Below are positions 12,036 through 23,812 of a DNA stretch of 64,000 bases, in pieces (the first letter of the stretch is position 1; each line of letters begins with the position of its first letter). The translations under genes were made by a program, and so were the position numbers. The DNA is from Sordaria brevicollis (Eukaryota; Ascomycota; Sordariomycetes; Sordariales; Sordariaceae). Location: assembly GCA_033439795.1 (NCBI GenBank), contig JAUTDP010000015.1, positions 1,116,001-1,180,000 on the forward strand, in the 5' to 3' direction. The notes below the pieces were generated by a model. The model saw only the letters and a list, made by a program, of their open reading frames with translations, did not search any database and was not told the origin of the DNA.

Positions 12036-15000
12036 ATGTCTTACAAGATTCCGCTGTCTGAGCCCATCGCCATCGTGGGCAGCAGCTGCCGCTTTACGGG
12101 CGAAGCCACCTCACCCGCCAAGCTGTGGGAGCTTCTCAAGAATCCCAAGGATCTTACGCGCGAAGTTCCCAAGAATCGGTTTAACGTCGACGGCTTTTAC
12201 CATCCCGATGGCGAGTACCACGGCACCACCAACTCGGCCAAGGCCTATTTCCTCGAGCAAGACCATCGTTTGTTCGACGCCAGCTTCTTCAACATCACCC
12301 CGAAGGAAGCCGAGGCCATCGACCCCCAGCAGCGCATGCTCCTCGAGGTGGTGTATGAGGCTCTCGAGTCCGCTGGCTACACCATCCAGGATTACTCCGG
12401 AAAGAAGGTCGCCGTCTTCGCTGGAGTCATGACGGCCGATTATGACACACTCTCTCAGCGCGACGATCTTTCTGTCAGCCAGTACTACGCCACTGGCAAC
12501 GCTCGTTCTATCATCTCGAACCGTGTTTCGTATTTCTTCAACTTCCACGGTCCCTCAATGACCATCGACACGGCCTGCAGTTCCAGTCTTGTCGCCCTCC
12601 ACCAAGCCGTCCTCTCTCTTCGCTCGGGTGAGGCTGAGATGGCTTGCGTTTCAGGAGTCAACCTGATCCTCACCCCTGAGCAGTTCGTCGTCGAGTCGAG
12701 CCTCCACATGCTTAGTCCCACTGGTCGCTGTCACATGTGGGACGACCGTGCTGACGGTTATGCACGTGGCGAGGGTGTCGCCGCCATCTTCATCAAGCCT
12801 CTCAGCAAGGCTTTGGCCGACGGTGATCGCATCGAGGGCATCATTCGCGAGACCGGTGTCAACTCTGACGGCCGCAGCAAGGGCATCACCATGCCCAACT
12901 GGGAGGCACAGTCCGCCCTCATCCAAGACACCTATCGTCGCTCGGGTCTGAACGCCAGAGACCCCAAGGATCGTTGCCAGTTCTTCGAGGCTCACGGTAC
13001 CGGCACTGCTGCTGGCGGTATGTTGTCTTCTCTTCTTTTTCTTCGCCGATCAGATCAGCTAACAGTTTTCTGCAGATCCCAACGAGGCTAGGGCGATTGA
13101 GGATGCCTTTTTCGGCCGTAACTCCAGCACCGCGGACCAAGACACGGCCGAAGTGTCAAAGCTGCTTGTGGGCTCTGTGAAGACCGTCATCGGTCACACC
13201 GAAGGTGCCGCCGGATTGGCCGGATTGTTCAAGGTGGTTCATGCCATGACCAACGGCACTGTGCCTCCCAACTTGCACTTCAACAGACTTCAGCCCGCTG
13301 TTGCCAAGTACTATTCCCACCTCGAGGTGCCTACCAAGGCCATCGCCTGGCCTGCTGTCCCGGCTGGTCAGCCTAGACGCGCTACTGTGAACTCCTTCGG
13401 ATTTGGAGGCACGAACTCGACTGCAATTTGCGTAAGTTTCACGAACCGTTGAATGTCTCGTTGTTTGACCTGATACTAATGGGTTTCTAGGAGATGTACG
13501 TGCCGGAGATTCACAACCCGATTGCCAAGGTCTTTTGCCCGACCATCACCCTGCCTAAGCTCATTGATTCGGGCTCTCTCTCGGCTGTTGGCCAGATTTC
13601 TTTGCCGCTGGTCCTTTCTGCCAGCTCGCCCAGGTCTTTGGGTGCCGTTGCCAAGTGTTATCGCGACTTCCTTGCTCAGCATAAGTCGTTACCTCTCGAG
13701 GAAGCTGCTTGGTACGCCTACAAGCATCGCACGGCCTTCCCTTACCGCACTGCCGTTACCGGATCTACCTTGTCCGACATCATGAAGGCCCTCGACGCGT
13801 TGATCGCAAAGGCCGACGCTGGCAAAGCGGCTACCATCTGTGTCCGCGCTCGTCCTGAGGTCAACAGGCCCAAGATCCTGGGTATTTTTACCGGCCAAGG
13901 CGCTCAGTGGGCCACCATGTCTCGCGGTTTGCTCCAGAGCAACAAGGTCTACGCTGCTTCCATTCGCAGACTCGATCAGGTCCTTCAGACCTGCCCTCAT
14001 CCGCCTGCGTGGTTCCTTGAACAGGAGATCATGGCCGACGAAAGTCTCTCTAGGGTTGGGAAGGCGGCCATCTCTCAGCCTCTCAGCACCGCGGTCCAGA
14101 TTGCACTCATCGATCTCCTCGCTCACTTGGGCATCACCTTCCACACCGTCGTCGGCCACTCATCCGGCGAGATTGCTGCGGCTTACGCGGCTGGCAAATT
14201 GTCCGCTCGCGATGCCATCCTCATCTCATACTACCGCGGCAAATATGCCCACCTCGCTGGCGATGCTCAGGGTCAAGCTGGCGGTATGATGGCTGTTGGT
14301 TTGACTAAGGCAGAGGCGGAAGAGCTTTGCGCCCAACCGGAGTTTGAGAACCGGGTTTGCGTTGCTGCCAGCAATGGACCCAGCAGTGTCACATTGTCGG
14401 GAGACCTCGACATCGTGGAGAAGATCCATGATCACTTGGTCGAGGAGAAGAAATTTGCGAGGATGCTTCAGGTCGACACGGCGTATCACTCGCCTCACAT
14501 GGTGCGTCCAGCTAATGAGTACATCGAGGCTCTGAAAGCTTGCAATATCTCTCCATTGCAAGATGGTAACGGCACGACCTGGATTTCGAGCGTCTATGGC
14601 CATGGGGAGCCTACCTCTGATGAGATTGCGTCTTCATACTGGCGTGACAACATGGTCGGCGCTGTTCTTTTCTTCGAGGCTGTCAATACGGCCCTTGAGG
14701 GACAAGGCCCCTTTGACTGCACCATCGAGGTTGGACCTCACGCTGTCCTGCGTGGTCCCGTCACTCAGACCATGAAGGCCAAGTCTGACGATGCAGTCCT
14801 CTACTCCGGTCTGCTCGACAGGAAGCTCGACGACCGCGTTGCCTTTGCCGAATTTTTGGGCTGGATGTGGTCCAACTTTGCCTCATCGTCGGCACAAATC
14901 GAGAAGTACATCGTGTGCTCAGCCAAGCCTGAACTGGTTCATCTTCGTTTCCAGCAGGCCCCACACTATCCTTGGGACCACTCGCATACGTACTACCGCG

Positions 15001-18000
15001 AGTCTCGCGTCTCTCGCCAGTACCACTTCAGGACCCACAAGCCTCATGAGCTCCTCGGTATCCGCACCAGGGACGACAACGAACATGAGCTCAGATGGCG
15101 CAACATCATGAAATACGAGAAGCTTCCGTGGGTTCAAGGCCACAAATTCCAGGGACAGGCCCTTCTTCCGGCTTCCGCCTATTGTATCATGGTCTTGGAT
15201 GCTGCCCGCGTCCTGTTAGACAACCGTGCTGCTTCTGTTGTCGAGTTGCGCGACTTGAAGTTCATGGCTGGTATCACACTCGAGCCCGAGACTTCCGGTG
15301 TTGAGACCCTCTTCTCCTTGGTCGTGTCAAATTCTGCCAAGGATGCCTCGACTATCGAGGCTTCGTTCACTCTGACCTCGGCACCTGCTGATGGTACCAT
15401 CGACATGAAGCTAAACTTCAGCGGCCAGCTTCACATTGTTCTGGGAGAGCCGTCCCCTAAAGCTCTTGCTCGCCGTCCAACAAAGCGCGCCGAGACTCTT
15501 TCCGCCCAACCCGAGGCGTTCTATAAGATGATGGCTGGTACAGGCTTGGATTACCAGGGTCCTTTCAAGGGACTAACGACAATTGAGCGTCGGTACAAGT
15601 TTTCTTCAGGCACCGCGAAGAGGTTCCACGATGACGATCAAACGGGCTTGGACATCAGCCCTGCCACGCTCGATAGTTGCTTGCAGACTGCGTTCCTCAC
15701 TGTTTCTTCGCCCGGTGATGGATTCCTGTGGACCTCATTCCTCCCAAAGGTGATGAGCCGCGTGAAATTTAACCTCGCTACCTGCCACAGCGGTGCTCGC
15801 GATGACGAGCTCGCTGTCGATGCCTATCTGACCAAGGGCGTTCCTTTCTCCAAGACGGCTGCAGCCTCATTTACGGCTGAGATCAACATCTTCGACCCCA
15901 ATGGAGATTTGGAGATTCAAATTGAGGGCCTTACCGTTGGCTCCTTCACTTCAACCCGCCCTGAGAACGACAGGGAGCTCTATCTCACCACGGTCTACGA
16001 GATAGACCCTGAGGATGAGATCGTTACTTCTTCGCCGGAAGGCCCTAGTGATGTCAGCCCCATGCTCCTCGAGAGCTGCGCCAGGGTTGCCTCTTTTTAC
16101 GTCGAGCGTGCTGCTCTCAAGCGTCTTAAGGAGACGCCCAGAATCTTGCTTGAGCCAGCGGGTTACCAGACTGAGACTCGCCTGATCTCCAACTCCTGGC
16201 CGAACGAGACAGTTGAGAGTCTTGAGAAGTTCATTCGTTCTTCTCCCTACTTCATGACTCTCAACTTCATTCGCCACTTGGGAGAAAATGTTCCGGATAT
16301 CCTCTCGGGAATGCTTCCTTCCTTGGCCGAGGAAGCACAGCATCTTTACGACTTCCAGAAGCAGGTCGGCCGTGTTGTTCGCCAGATTGTTCACAAGTAT
16401 CCTCGCATGAACATCCTTGGCTTGACTGAGCCCGAGCTGGGATTGACAGAGCACATCATGGAGGCTCTCAACGGATCGTTCCTCCACTACCGCCTCGGTG
16501 GCAAGCCAGAGACCAATTTGAAGGAGCGAATTCCTCTTTCCGAAGGGATTCGCAAGAAGATCATGATTGACGAAGTCGATCTCGAGGGCAAGGTGGAATC
16601 CGCCGGTGGACCGTATGACCTTGTTGTTCTCAACGCGTCTATCCTGGAGAACAAGAAAACCCACTCTGCGCTGCAGCTGATCAGAGACTCGATGCGTCCT
16701 GGTGGATTCCTGATTGTCATTCATGCTCCTCGTTCTCTACTCAAGGACAGGATGCTTCGTTCCACGGGCCGCAGCTCGATCGAGGGCATCGCCACGCCTC
16801 CTGACTGGCCTGATCTCATCGAGGAGTGTGGCTTCGAGAACACTACCAAGAATTCCGATATGTGGTTCCATCCTGGCTTCACCCTCAGCGTGAGGCAGGC
16901 GAAGTCGGAGAAGAAGAAGCAACTTCTCTTGCCTCTTCAGCACGTACCGGCGACTCCTCTTGTCAAGCATCTCTTGGTCGTGGGTGGTAAGAAGGTGTGG
17001 ACGTCTTGCATCTCCTCTGGTGTATTGCATGAACTTGCCTCGTTCTGCAAAAAGATAACCGCTATCGACTCCTTCGAGGATGTTCACGATCCCGAGTTGC
17101 TCTCTTCTTGTACCGCAGCGATCATCCTTGGCGATATTGACGAGCCCATTCTTGCCGATATGACAGCCGATCGCATGACTGCCATTCGAGCCTTGCTACG
17201 TCCAGAAATGCTCATCATGTGGGTTACCCACAATGCCAGGTTCAGCAATCCCGACCATGCCGCTTCGCTGGGCTTCACTCGAACGGTTACTGGTGAAGTC
17301 CCTGGACTGTCCATTCAGGTGCTCGATCTTGACACTATCGACACTGTTCCGGCTGTTTCCGCCGTGACCAAGACGTTCGCCCAGTTCGTCGTTCATTTCC
17401 TGGGCGACAAGAATGAGAATGATGAGCCTCTGTGGATTCGTGAGCATGAGGTGCACCTTGAAGACGGCCGTCTGATTGTCCCTCGCGTTCTCCCTTGGAA
17501 GGAGGGTAATCAGCGTGTCAATGCTCCACGCCGCGTGGTGACCGACATGGTCAACACCCTTGAGAACATTGTCGAGGTCCTCCCGGTTGCATCTGACCGG
17601 TACGACACTCGAGTCGAGAACACCTACCCCTCGCGTGCCGTATCAATCATGCATGTGGACTACAGCACTGTCAACAAGTTCACGATTGGAGGCTTTTACC
17701 CCGGCTATATCTCTATTGGCCGTAACAGCAAGACTGGCAATGCCCAGGTTGCCTTCTCCATGTCGAACAAATCTTACGTTTCGACTGCATCGACCTTGTA
17801 CAGCACGTTGCCAGAGAGCAATCTCGGTATCTGCGAGCCGATCTTCCTTGCCTTGCTGAGCAGGTATTTGTACGCCCTCACTATCGCCAGCAGGGCTATG
17901 GGCAAGGGTGCCATGATCATCGAGCCCGACAGCTTGCTTGCTGAATGCGCCCAGCAGGTTTTCAACAGCTGTGGCATCTGGTTCATGGGCGCTACGACCG

Positions 18001-19865
18001 ATGAGCGTCTCAGCGAAAAGGTTCCTGGCATGGTCTTTGTGCATAATCAGTCCACATCGAGGCAGATCGGGGACCTCTATCCTCTCGACGGGGCTTTCAT
18101 TGTCAACATGTTGCCCAAGACTCACGACATCTCGCGAATGCTCGTTGACTCGATGCCTCAGAACTGCGAGTATTTCACGGGCAACGACCTCATGTCCTCC
18201 ATTCAACCTGAGGTCTGCAACAACGCGGCATTCGTGCAAAAACTCTGGGAAGAGGCTGTAACCCTTTCTTACAACCGCATGAAGAGGATGCTTCTCGATG
18301 CCGAAGAGCCGTCGTTCAAGATCGAGGATCCCATTATGCTGCCCAAGCTGCTTGACTCGACTGCGGCTGGAGACGCGTTCCAGATCATCGACTGGAAGGC
18401 TGAGCGCTCGATCGCTCGCATGGTCAAGCCTACTGTTGGCGAAAAGATGCTTCGCCCTAACAGGACATATGTCCTTGTTGGCATCACTCGCGACATGGGT
18501 CAGAGTCTTTGCTCTCTCTTCACCGAGCAGGGTGCCCGCCATCTTGTCTTGTGCAGTCGCAATCCTCCGAAGGAGCAGCCTCAATGGCAGAAGGAGCTCA
18601 ATGCTCGTGGAATCAGGGTCAAGTTCGAGGCCATGGACGTCACCAACCTCGACACAGTCATTGCCTTCAAGGCCAAGCTTGCTAAGGACTCTTGGCCGCC
18701 TGTGGGAGGTGTCGTCAATGGTGCCATGGTTCTCGACGATCGTGTCTTCTCTGAGATGTCCGTCGAAACTTGGAATCGCGTCATGAGGCCCAAGGCGGTT
18801 GGATCCAAGAACCTCGATACAGTCTTCGACTCTGCAGATATGGATTTCTTTATCATGACCTCGTCCTTTGCTGCCATTGGTGGTCACGCCGGTCAGTCGA
18901 ACTATGCTGCGGCTAACATGTACATGAACGGCATTGCTGCTTGCCGTCGCCGCCGCGGACTGCCGGCCACGGCTCTCAACATCGGTGTGGTTTACGGCCT
19001 TGGCTTCCTTCATCGTGAGAAGGATGATCTCTACGCTGGTCTCGAGCGCGAGGGATACCCACCCATTTCGGAGCGCGATCTTCACCATATGTTCCTCGAG
19101 GCCATTGCCGCTGGTCAGCCTGTGGATCATCAGGTCTACGACATTACCACCGGTATGAACCGGTTCCGCATGGAAGATCCCAACCAGCATTGGCAGCTTG
19201 ATCCTCGATTCTCCCACAATACTCTACCCGAGGAGGATGAGGCCACCGCTGGCGCTTCCGGTCAGATCAAGTCGTTGGCCGAGGATCTTGAAGCCGCTAC
19301 CACCAAAGAGGACGTGATGAAGGCGTACGTGCCGGCATTGATCGGCCGCCTGGAGACCCTTCTGCAGATTGCCGAGGGCGAAATCACTCCGGCCAACACT
19401 GTGGAGGAGCTTGGCGTCGATTCGCTCATTGCCGTCGAGATTCGCTCCTGGATCTGGAAAACAATCGGCCAGGACGTGGCGGTGATGAAGATTCTCAGTT
19501 CCACCAGCATCACCCACCTGTGCGACGGTATTGTCGCAGACTATTTGGTCAAGCGCGAGAAACAGGCCAAGAAGCCTGCTTCTAACGAGCAGAAGAAGGA
19601 GACACCTGTCGCTCCTTCTCAGACTTTGCAAGTCACTGAGACTTCGATCACGTCGACCCTTAGCCCGACTCCCACTCTCGAGGTTTCAGCCACCACCCTG
19701 AGTGACGCTACTGTGGTTTCAGTCATTAGCACTACCACAACTGTGGTCTCTAATGCCAGCACTGCCAGCACTGCACCCAGCGTTGCTGACAATACCGACG
19801 AGGATCAGGCCTTGTCTGCTAGTTGGGAGGACATAGGCAACAAGGAGTTACCTATATTTCTCTAA
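12036..19865 (+). CDS. Highly reducing-type polyketide synthase, 2570 aa, three exons
   Basis: Exons 12036-13017, 13076-13431 and 13491-19865. Both introns have GTATGT/GTAAGT starts, and splicing restores AAGDPNEA in the ketosynthase. Order of domains: KS (Cys181 in DTACSSS, His320 in EAHGTGT, His368 in GHTEG); AT (Ser670 in GHSSG); DH (His997 in [14 protein letters not shown], Asp1174 in ATLDSCLQ); a C-methyltransferase-like region whose Gly-rich SAM motif is lost (near 1419-1435); a decayed enoyl reductase without GGVG (near 1920); KR (Tyr2251 in SNYAAAN) with Arg2113 in place of a Gly in the nucleotide loop; and one ACP (Ser2424 in GVDSLIA). A Ser/Thr-rich tail of about 90 residues follows the ACP. 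No thioesterase or condensation domain is present, so release must occur in trans. The enzyme extends malonyl units; without ER it would need a partner reductase for full saturation. Product unknown. Confidence 0.93.
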
Positions 19866-22339
19866 TCATAACGATTTCAGGTGGTTTGTGGCTTGATGGC
19901 CTAATATTTCGGTTGTACGGTTTCCTGTTCTTCTCTCTAATTCCTAATACATCTTGTTTCCTTTGCTCCTTCTCCTCCGCTAGACTAGAGTGGGCATATT
20001 TCCTTCTAGATCTCCTTGTTGTACTTGCTCTCACGAGCTCGTCTAGAGATTTCAGGGTTTACTATACCCCTCGGCAGGCTTTTCCTACAACTACATGGAC
20101 TCGGCGTTATCGCTTGCTAGTTTGGACGTCATATAGTTTCGGATATCGGTCGGAGATGGGTTACTCATTTGATAGCAGTTTGTTTCGTTTCACAAGGATG
20201 AGGGAGGGGATTGTTTGTAGATATATTTCTTTTCTGATTCGCGAATTATAACCATTTGATATAATTTGTTCCATTGCCTGTGCGTCGCCTGTGAGGCGAA
20301 TGCAAAAGCTCTCAACTATGGTGATCATGATGCTTCGCCGCTGCTACCAACAAACACCTGAAAAATCAAACAGGGTGTCCTATACTGAGTGACCGTTTCC
20401 CAGTGTTCGTGCTTGGGGCTTGCTAGATAGTAGCATGAAGACCATCATCTTCTTTCCAACGTTCTTACTCCATCTATGTACGGGGAATACGTGGTTAGCG
20501 GCTGATATTGCAGTATCAATGTTAACCTGGTGACCATTTGCCCAAATTCAGGATACCGATATTACTTCAATACCTGCCTGAATCGGTCGAGAAAGGTCGG
20601 CTATAGCTGAATCAGCGAGTACTGGTAATCTTCATGGATGACTAAGATGTAGTAGTTTGAAACCTAACAAGAGTGGCCCCCGTCCCGTCTACGAGGGCCT
20701 GGGATAACTGATGGTTTGGATTCTCTCATGGAGATCTTGGCCATCTGCCACTGTGACTGTGTTTTGTCTTGTCATGTCGCGAAAAGGGATTTCCGGTTTC
20801 CCAGTTTATATAGCATAGACATAACCTTTATGAAACGAGGTCAAATCTATCGAGTAACGGAGGCATGAAGGCTACCAGATCTTCGACGGGAGAGGGACTG
20901 GTAGAAGCAAGTATGGAATAGTAAGGAATCTAAAGTAATTCGATCGGGTTTTGCTAACTGGGAAGCAACTGTGCTCAATCTGGACAGCTAAGACTTTTGA
21001 GTCATACATATGAGATTATCACAAACGACGGCGGGAGCAGTCAAGTACTTCTTGATTATTTGATGATAGTGAGGGGCAATGAGGTTGCGAGATGCATGTC
21101 GGACTCCCATTTGGGATAGGAGGGGCCTATGTGCAAATGATGGCTGTTGATGCCGAGGAAACCAAGACATTGGGATGCCTTCATCGATAGGTGACGGTAT
21201 TTTTGGAGGAGCAAGAGTGTCAACATCGACTCAGTTATCCCAATAATTGTGACCAGGTAATTGCCATGGAAGGAAGATACTTGCGGTCGTGTTCAAGCGT
21301 GGGGTATTTATTTCGGTGTCGCTTTTCCATCGCCTTGGTATGAGAGAGGAGCAGGTGTTCGAGGAGGCAGTCGTTCATAGTCTTGAAACAGGATATATAC
21401 GTTGCGTGAACTACAAGATCCACGTGAGTGTCGCCATACATCACATATCCAAGCAAGGCCTTGATGCCGGCCGAAATTTCGGTTCGTACAACAGTAGCTC
21501 TGAACGAACCCACGCGCAACCACTGCAACTTGCATCGTCTTCGGAACCAAAACCCGCATCCAATTCGCCGTTTAATATCCGCAAAAGATGACGATCACCA
21601 TGCTATTACGCACATTTGAGAGAGTTCCTGCTTTGTGAGGTCGCAATCTGACGGTCTTGGGATGTCTTCGTACTTCTTGGCGGTGGTTTGAAACCATCTT
21701 CTAAGCATTGCCGGGCCGCGGACGTGGACGGCGGACGTGCACTCGGTCGACAATGGAATTGCCTACCAGGCCTCAAGCTATCCAGGGTTTCTTAACTCAG
21801 GCTGATATCAAAGAGGGATAATCGGCAGTAATGTGATGAGATGAGGTAAAGTGACGGAACGCAAGAGAAAGGGACAAGAAACCATTCAGTGAAGAATGGT
21901 AAGAAAACGGTTACACCACCACACGCTTGTGGGCCTCATATGTACCCCTCACTAAGGGAAGCAAAGCCAAGGACACTCAACGGGATACCAAGGCTCTTAA
22001 GGGTAAGCATGCGGCCATTTCCCCTCATGACACCACTTCCAATTTGGAACATGCGGAATCAAACCTCCATCCCGCCTTTCCCGTTCTCAATCTGGGGTAA
22101 GACAAATGGGAAAGCTGGAGATCCGGGGTAGTGAGAACCGGCACAAACTTTGGGAAAATGCGTGCCTGTAAGCAGGTAAAAGCGGGATCAAAAGCCCGAA
22201 TAACCTTCCCGAATCCCGGCTTGGGTCGCTTGCTTGGGTATGACAATGAGACATGCAGGACCAAATATGTCGACTTCGATGCAGATTGCCATGGTTTTGG
22301 GTATGATGAAGAGCAGAAGTCAGACGATACAGAGAGGGG
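19866..22339. other. Intergenic region without a supported gene
   Basis: About 2.5 kb between the PKS stop codon and the aldose epimerase promoter. The first few hundred bases after 19865 are T-rich, as in fungal 3' UTRs. Remaining open frames are short, overlapping and unrecognisable. I see no RNA gene or repeat. Confidence 0.5.
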
Positions 22340-22347
22340 TATATAAG
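22340..22347 (+). promoter_or_regulatory. TATA box of the aldose 1-epimerase gene
   Basis: TATATAAG about 94 nt upstream of the start codon at 22441, in otherwise mixed sequence. A good match in sequence and distance. Confidence 0.5.
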
Positions 22348-22440
22348 GGAGGGCTGGAAGCCAAAAAGGTAAGGTGGGATGGTTCGTCTGGACGTGGTTT
22401 TTAAGCGACCAGTGGGGTTTCGATTCGTCCGAAAAACACA

Positions 22441-23812
22441 ATGAGATCCATCATCACCACTATCGCCCTTCTGATGGAGGCGGCGACAGTTCTCGGCGCT
22501 CCTCCGGGCAAGGGCATCAAGCCCGGCCCCGACGGAAAGTACACCATCGCGGCTCCCGGGATCAAGGCGCAATTCATCCCCTACGGCGCGACACTCACCA
22601 ACCTCTTTGTCAAGGACAAGAGCGGAAAGGACATCGACGTGGTTTTGGGTTATGATGATGTTGACTATTACCGTTAGTGATGCGACGAAGCGAAACTTTT
22701 CGAGTCCGATGCATAATCCACTAACGCCGTCGACAGCCAAGGACCCGGGCCACCCCGTGTACAACGCGATCCCAGGCCGCTATGCCAATCGTATCGGGAA
22801 GGGCAAGTACACCATCGACGGCGAGGAGTACCACACCGAGTTGAACGATGGCGACAACACTTTGCACAGCGGTACCAACAACTGGTCGTTCCGGTTTTGG
22901 AACGTCACCGAGCACACGCCCACGTCCATCACCTTTGCCATCTCTGATGCTTCCAACTCGTCGCTGGGCATGCTGGGTCGCGTTGACTCCACCGTGACCT
23001 ATTCTGTGAGCAAGAACACCTGGAACATCAAGATGAATGCCGTTTCTCCCGAGAGAAAAACTCGTAAGTGACTGAAAAAACACCCTTACCTTACCTGAAG
23101 ATCTGGGCTGTGATGTTAATGCCGTCAAGCTGTCCTCCTCACCCAACATACCTACTTCAACCTCGATGCCTACAAGAACCCGGCGACCGACAAGATTTGG
23201 GATCATACCTTGTATATGCCTTATTCGGCGCGCTACCTCGAAGCCGACCAAGGTGCCCTCCCCACGGGCAAGATTCTGACTGCGGCACCGGGCTCCATCA
23301 ATGACTTTGCCAGCGCTGCTGGCCTTGCTCTAGGCCATGCTCGCGATCAACCGGGCTTTTCAGGCAACTGCGGTGCCAACGGTGCATGTGAGGGTTATAA
23401 CGGATACTGGTTAATCGAGGATAAGCCGTCAGAGGATGCCGTTGTTCTCTCTCTGGCGAGCCCGTTCTCCGGTGTCAAGGCTGATTTGCGAACCGATCAG
23501 CCAGGTGTCGTACTGTATTCTTGCAACTGGATGGACGGGAGCGCGCAGCTGAAGAGCACACAGAAGCTTGTTGTGAACGGGACAACGGTGCCCAGAACTG
23601 TTGGTAGAAGCTCATGCGTGGCCATTGAGGCTCAGGACTACCCAGATGGTATCAACCAGTAAGTTTGTTTCTCTCAACAAAACGAACAGAAGCATACCTC
23701 AAAGTTGCTGACTCAAAGTGACAGTCCGGAATGGGGACGACTGGACAAGCAGATCCTCGGCCCTGGCCAAACGTACAGCTGGGAGAGCTCATGGACATTT
23801 GGGTTGGTGTGA
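22441..23812 (+). CDS. Secreted aldose 1-epimerase (mutarotase), 391 aa, four exons
   Basis: Exons 22441-22672, 22737-23063, 23130-23658 and 23725-23812. The three introns of 64-66 nt begin GTTAGT, GTAAGT and GTAAGT, end in AG, and each join keeps the frame. The product starts with a hydrophobic signal peptide (about residues 1-20, ending ATVLGAPP) and then shows the galactose mutarotase fold: PGRYANRIGKG, TLHSGTNNWSF, the catalytic-His segment TQHTYFNLDAY, and the catalytic-Glu segment VAIEAQDYPDGINH near the C-terminus. It would interconvert alpha and beta anomers of hexoses outside the cell or in the secretory path. An extra Cys-containing insert (about residues 255-275) is seen between the two catalytic segments. 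Several Asn-x-Ser/Thr sites fit secretion. Intron 1 uses the weaker GTTAGT donor. Confidence 0.9.

Noticed and set aside
17643..19217. 524-codon minus-strand open frame within the PKS
   Set aside because: Antisense shadow of conserved PKS coding sequence; no domain.
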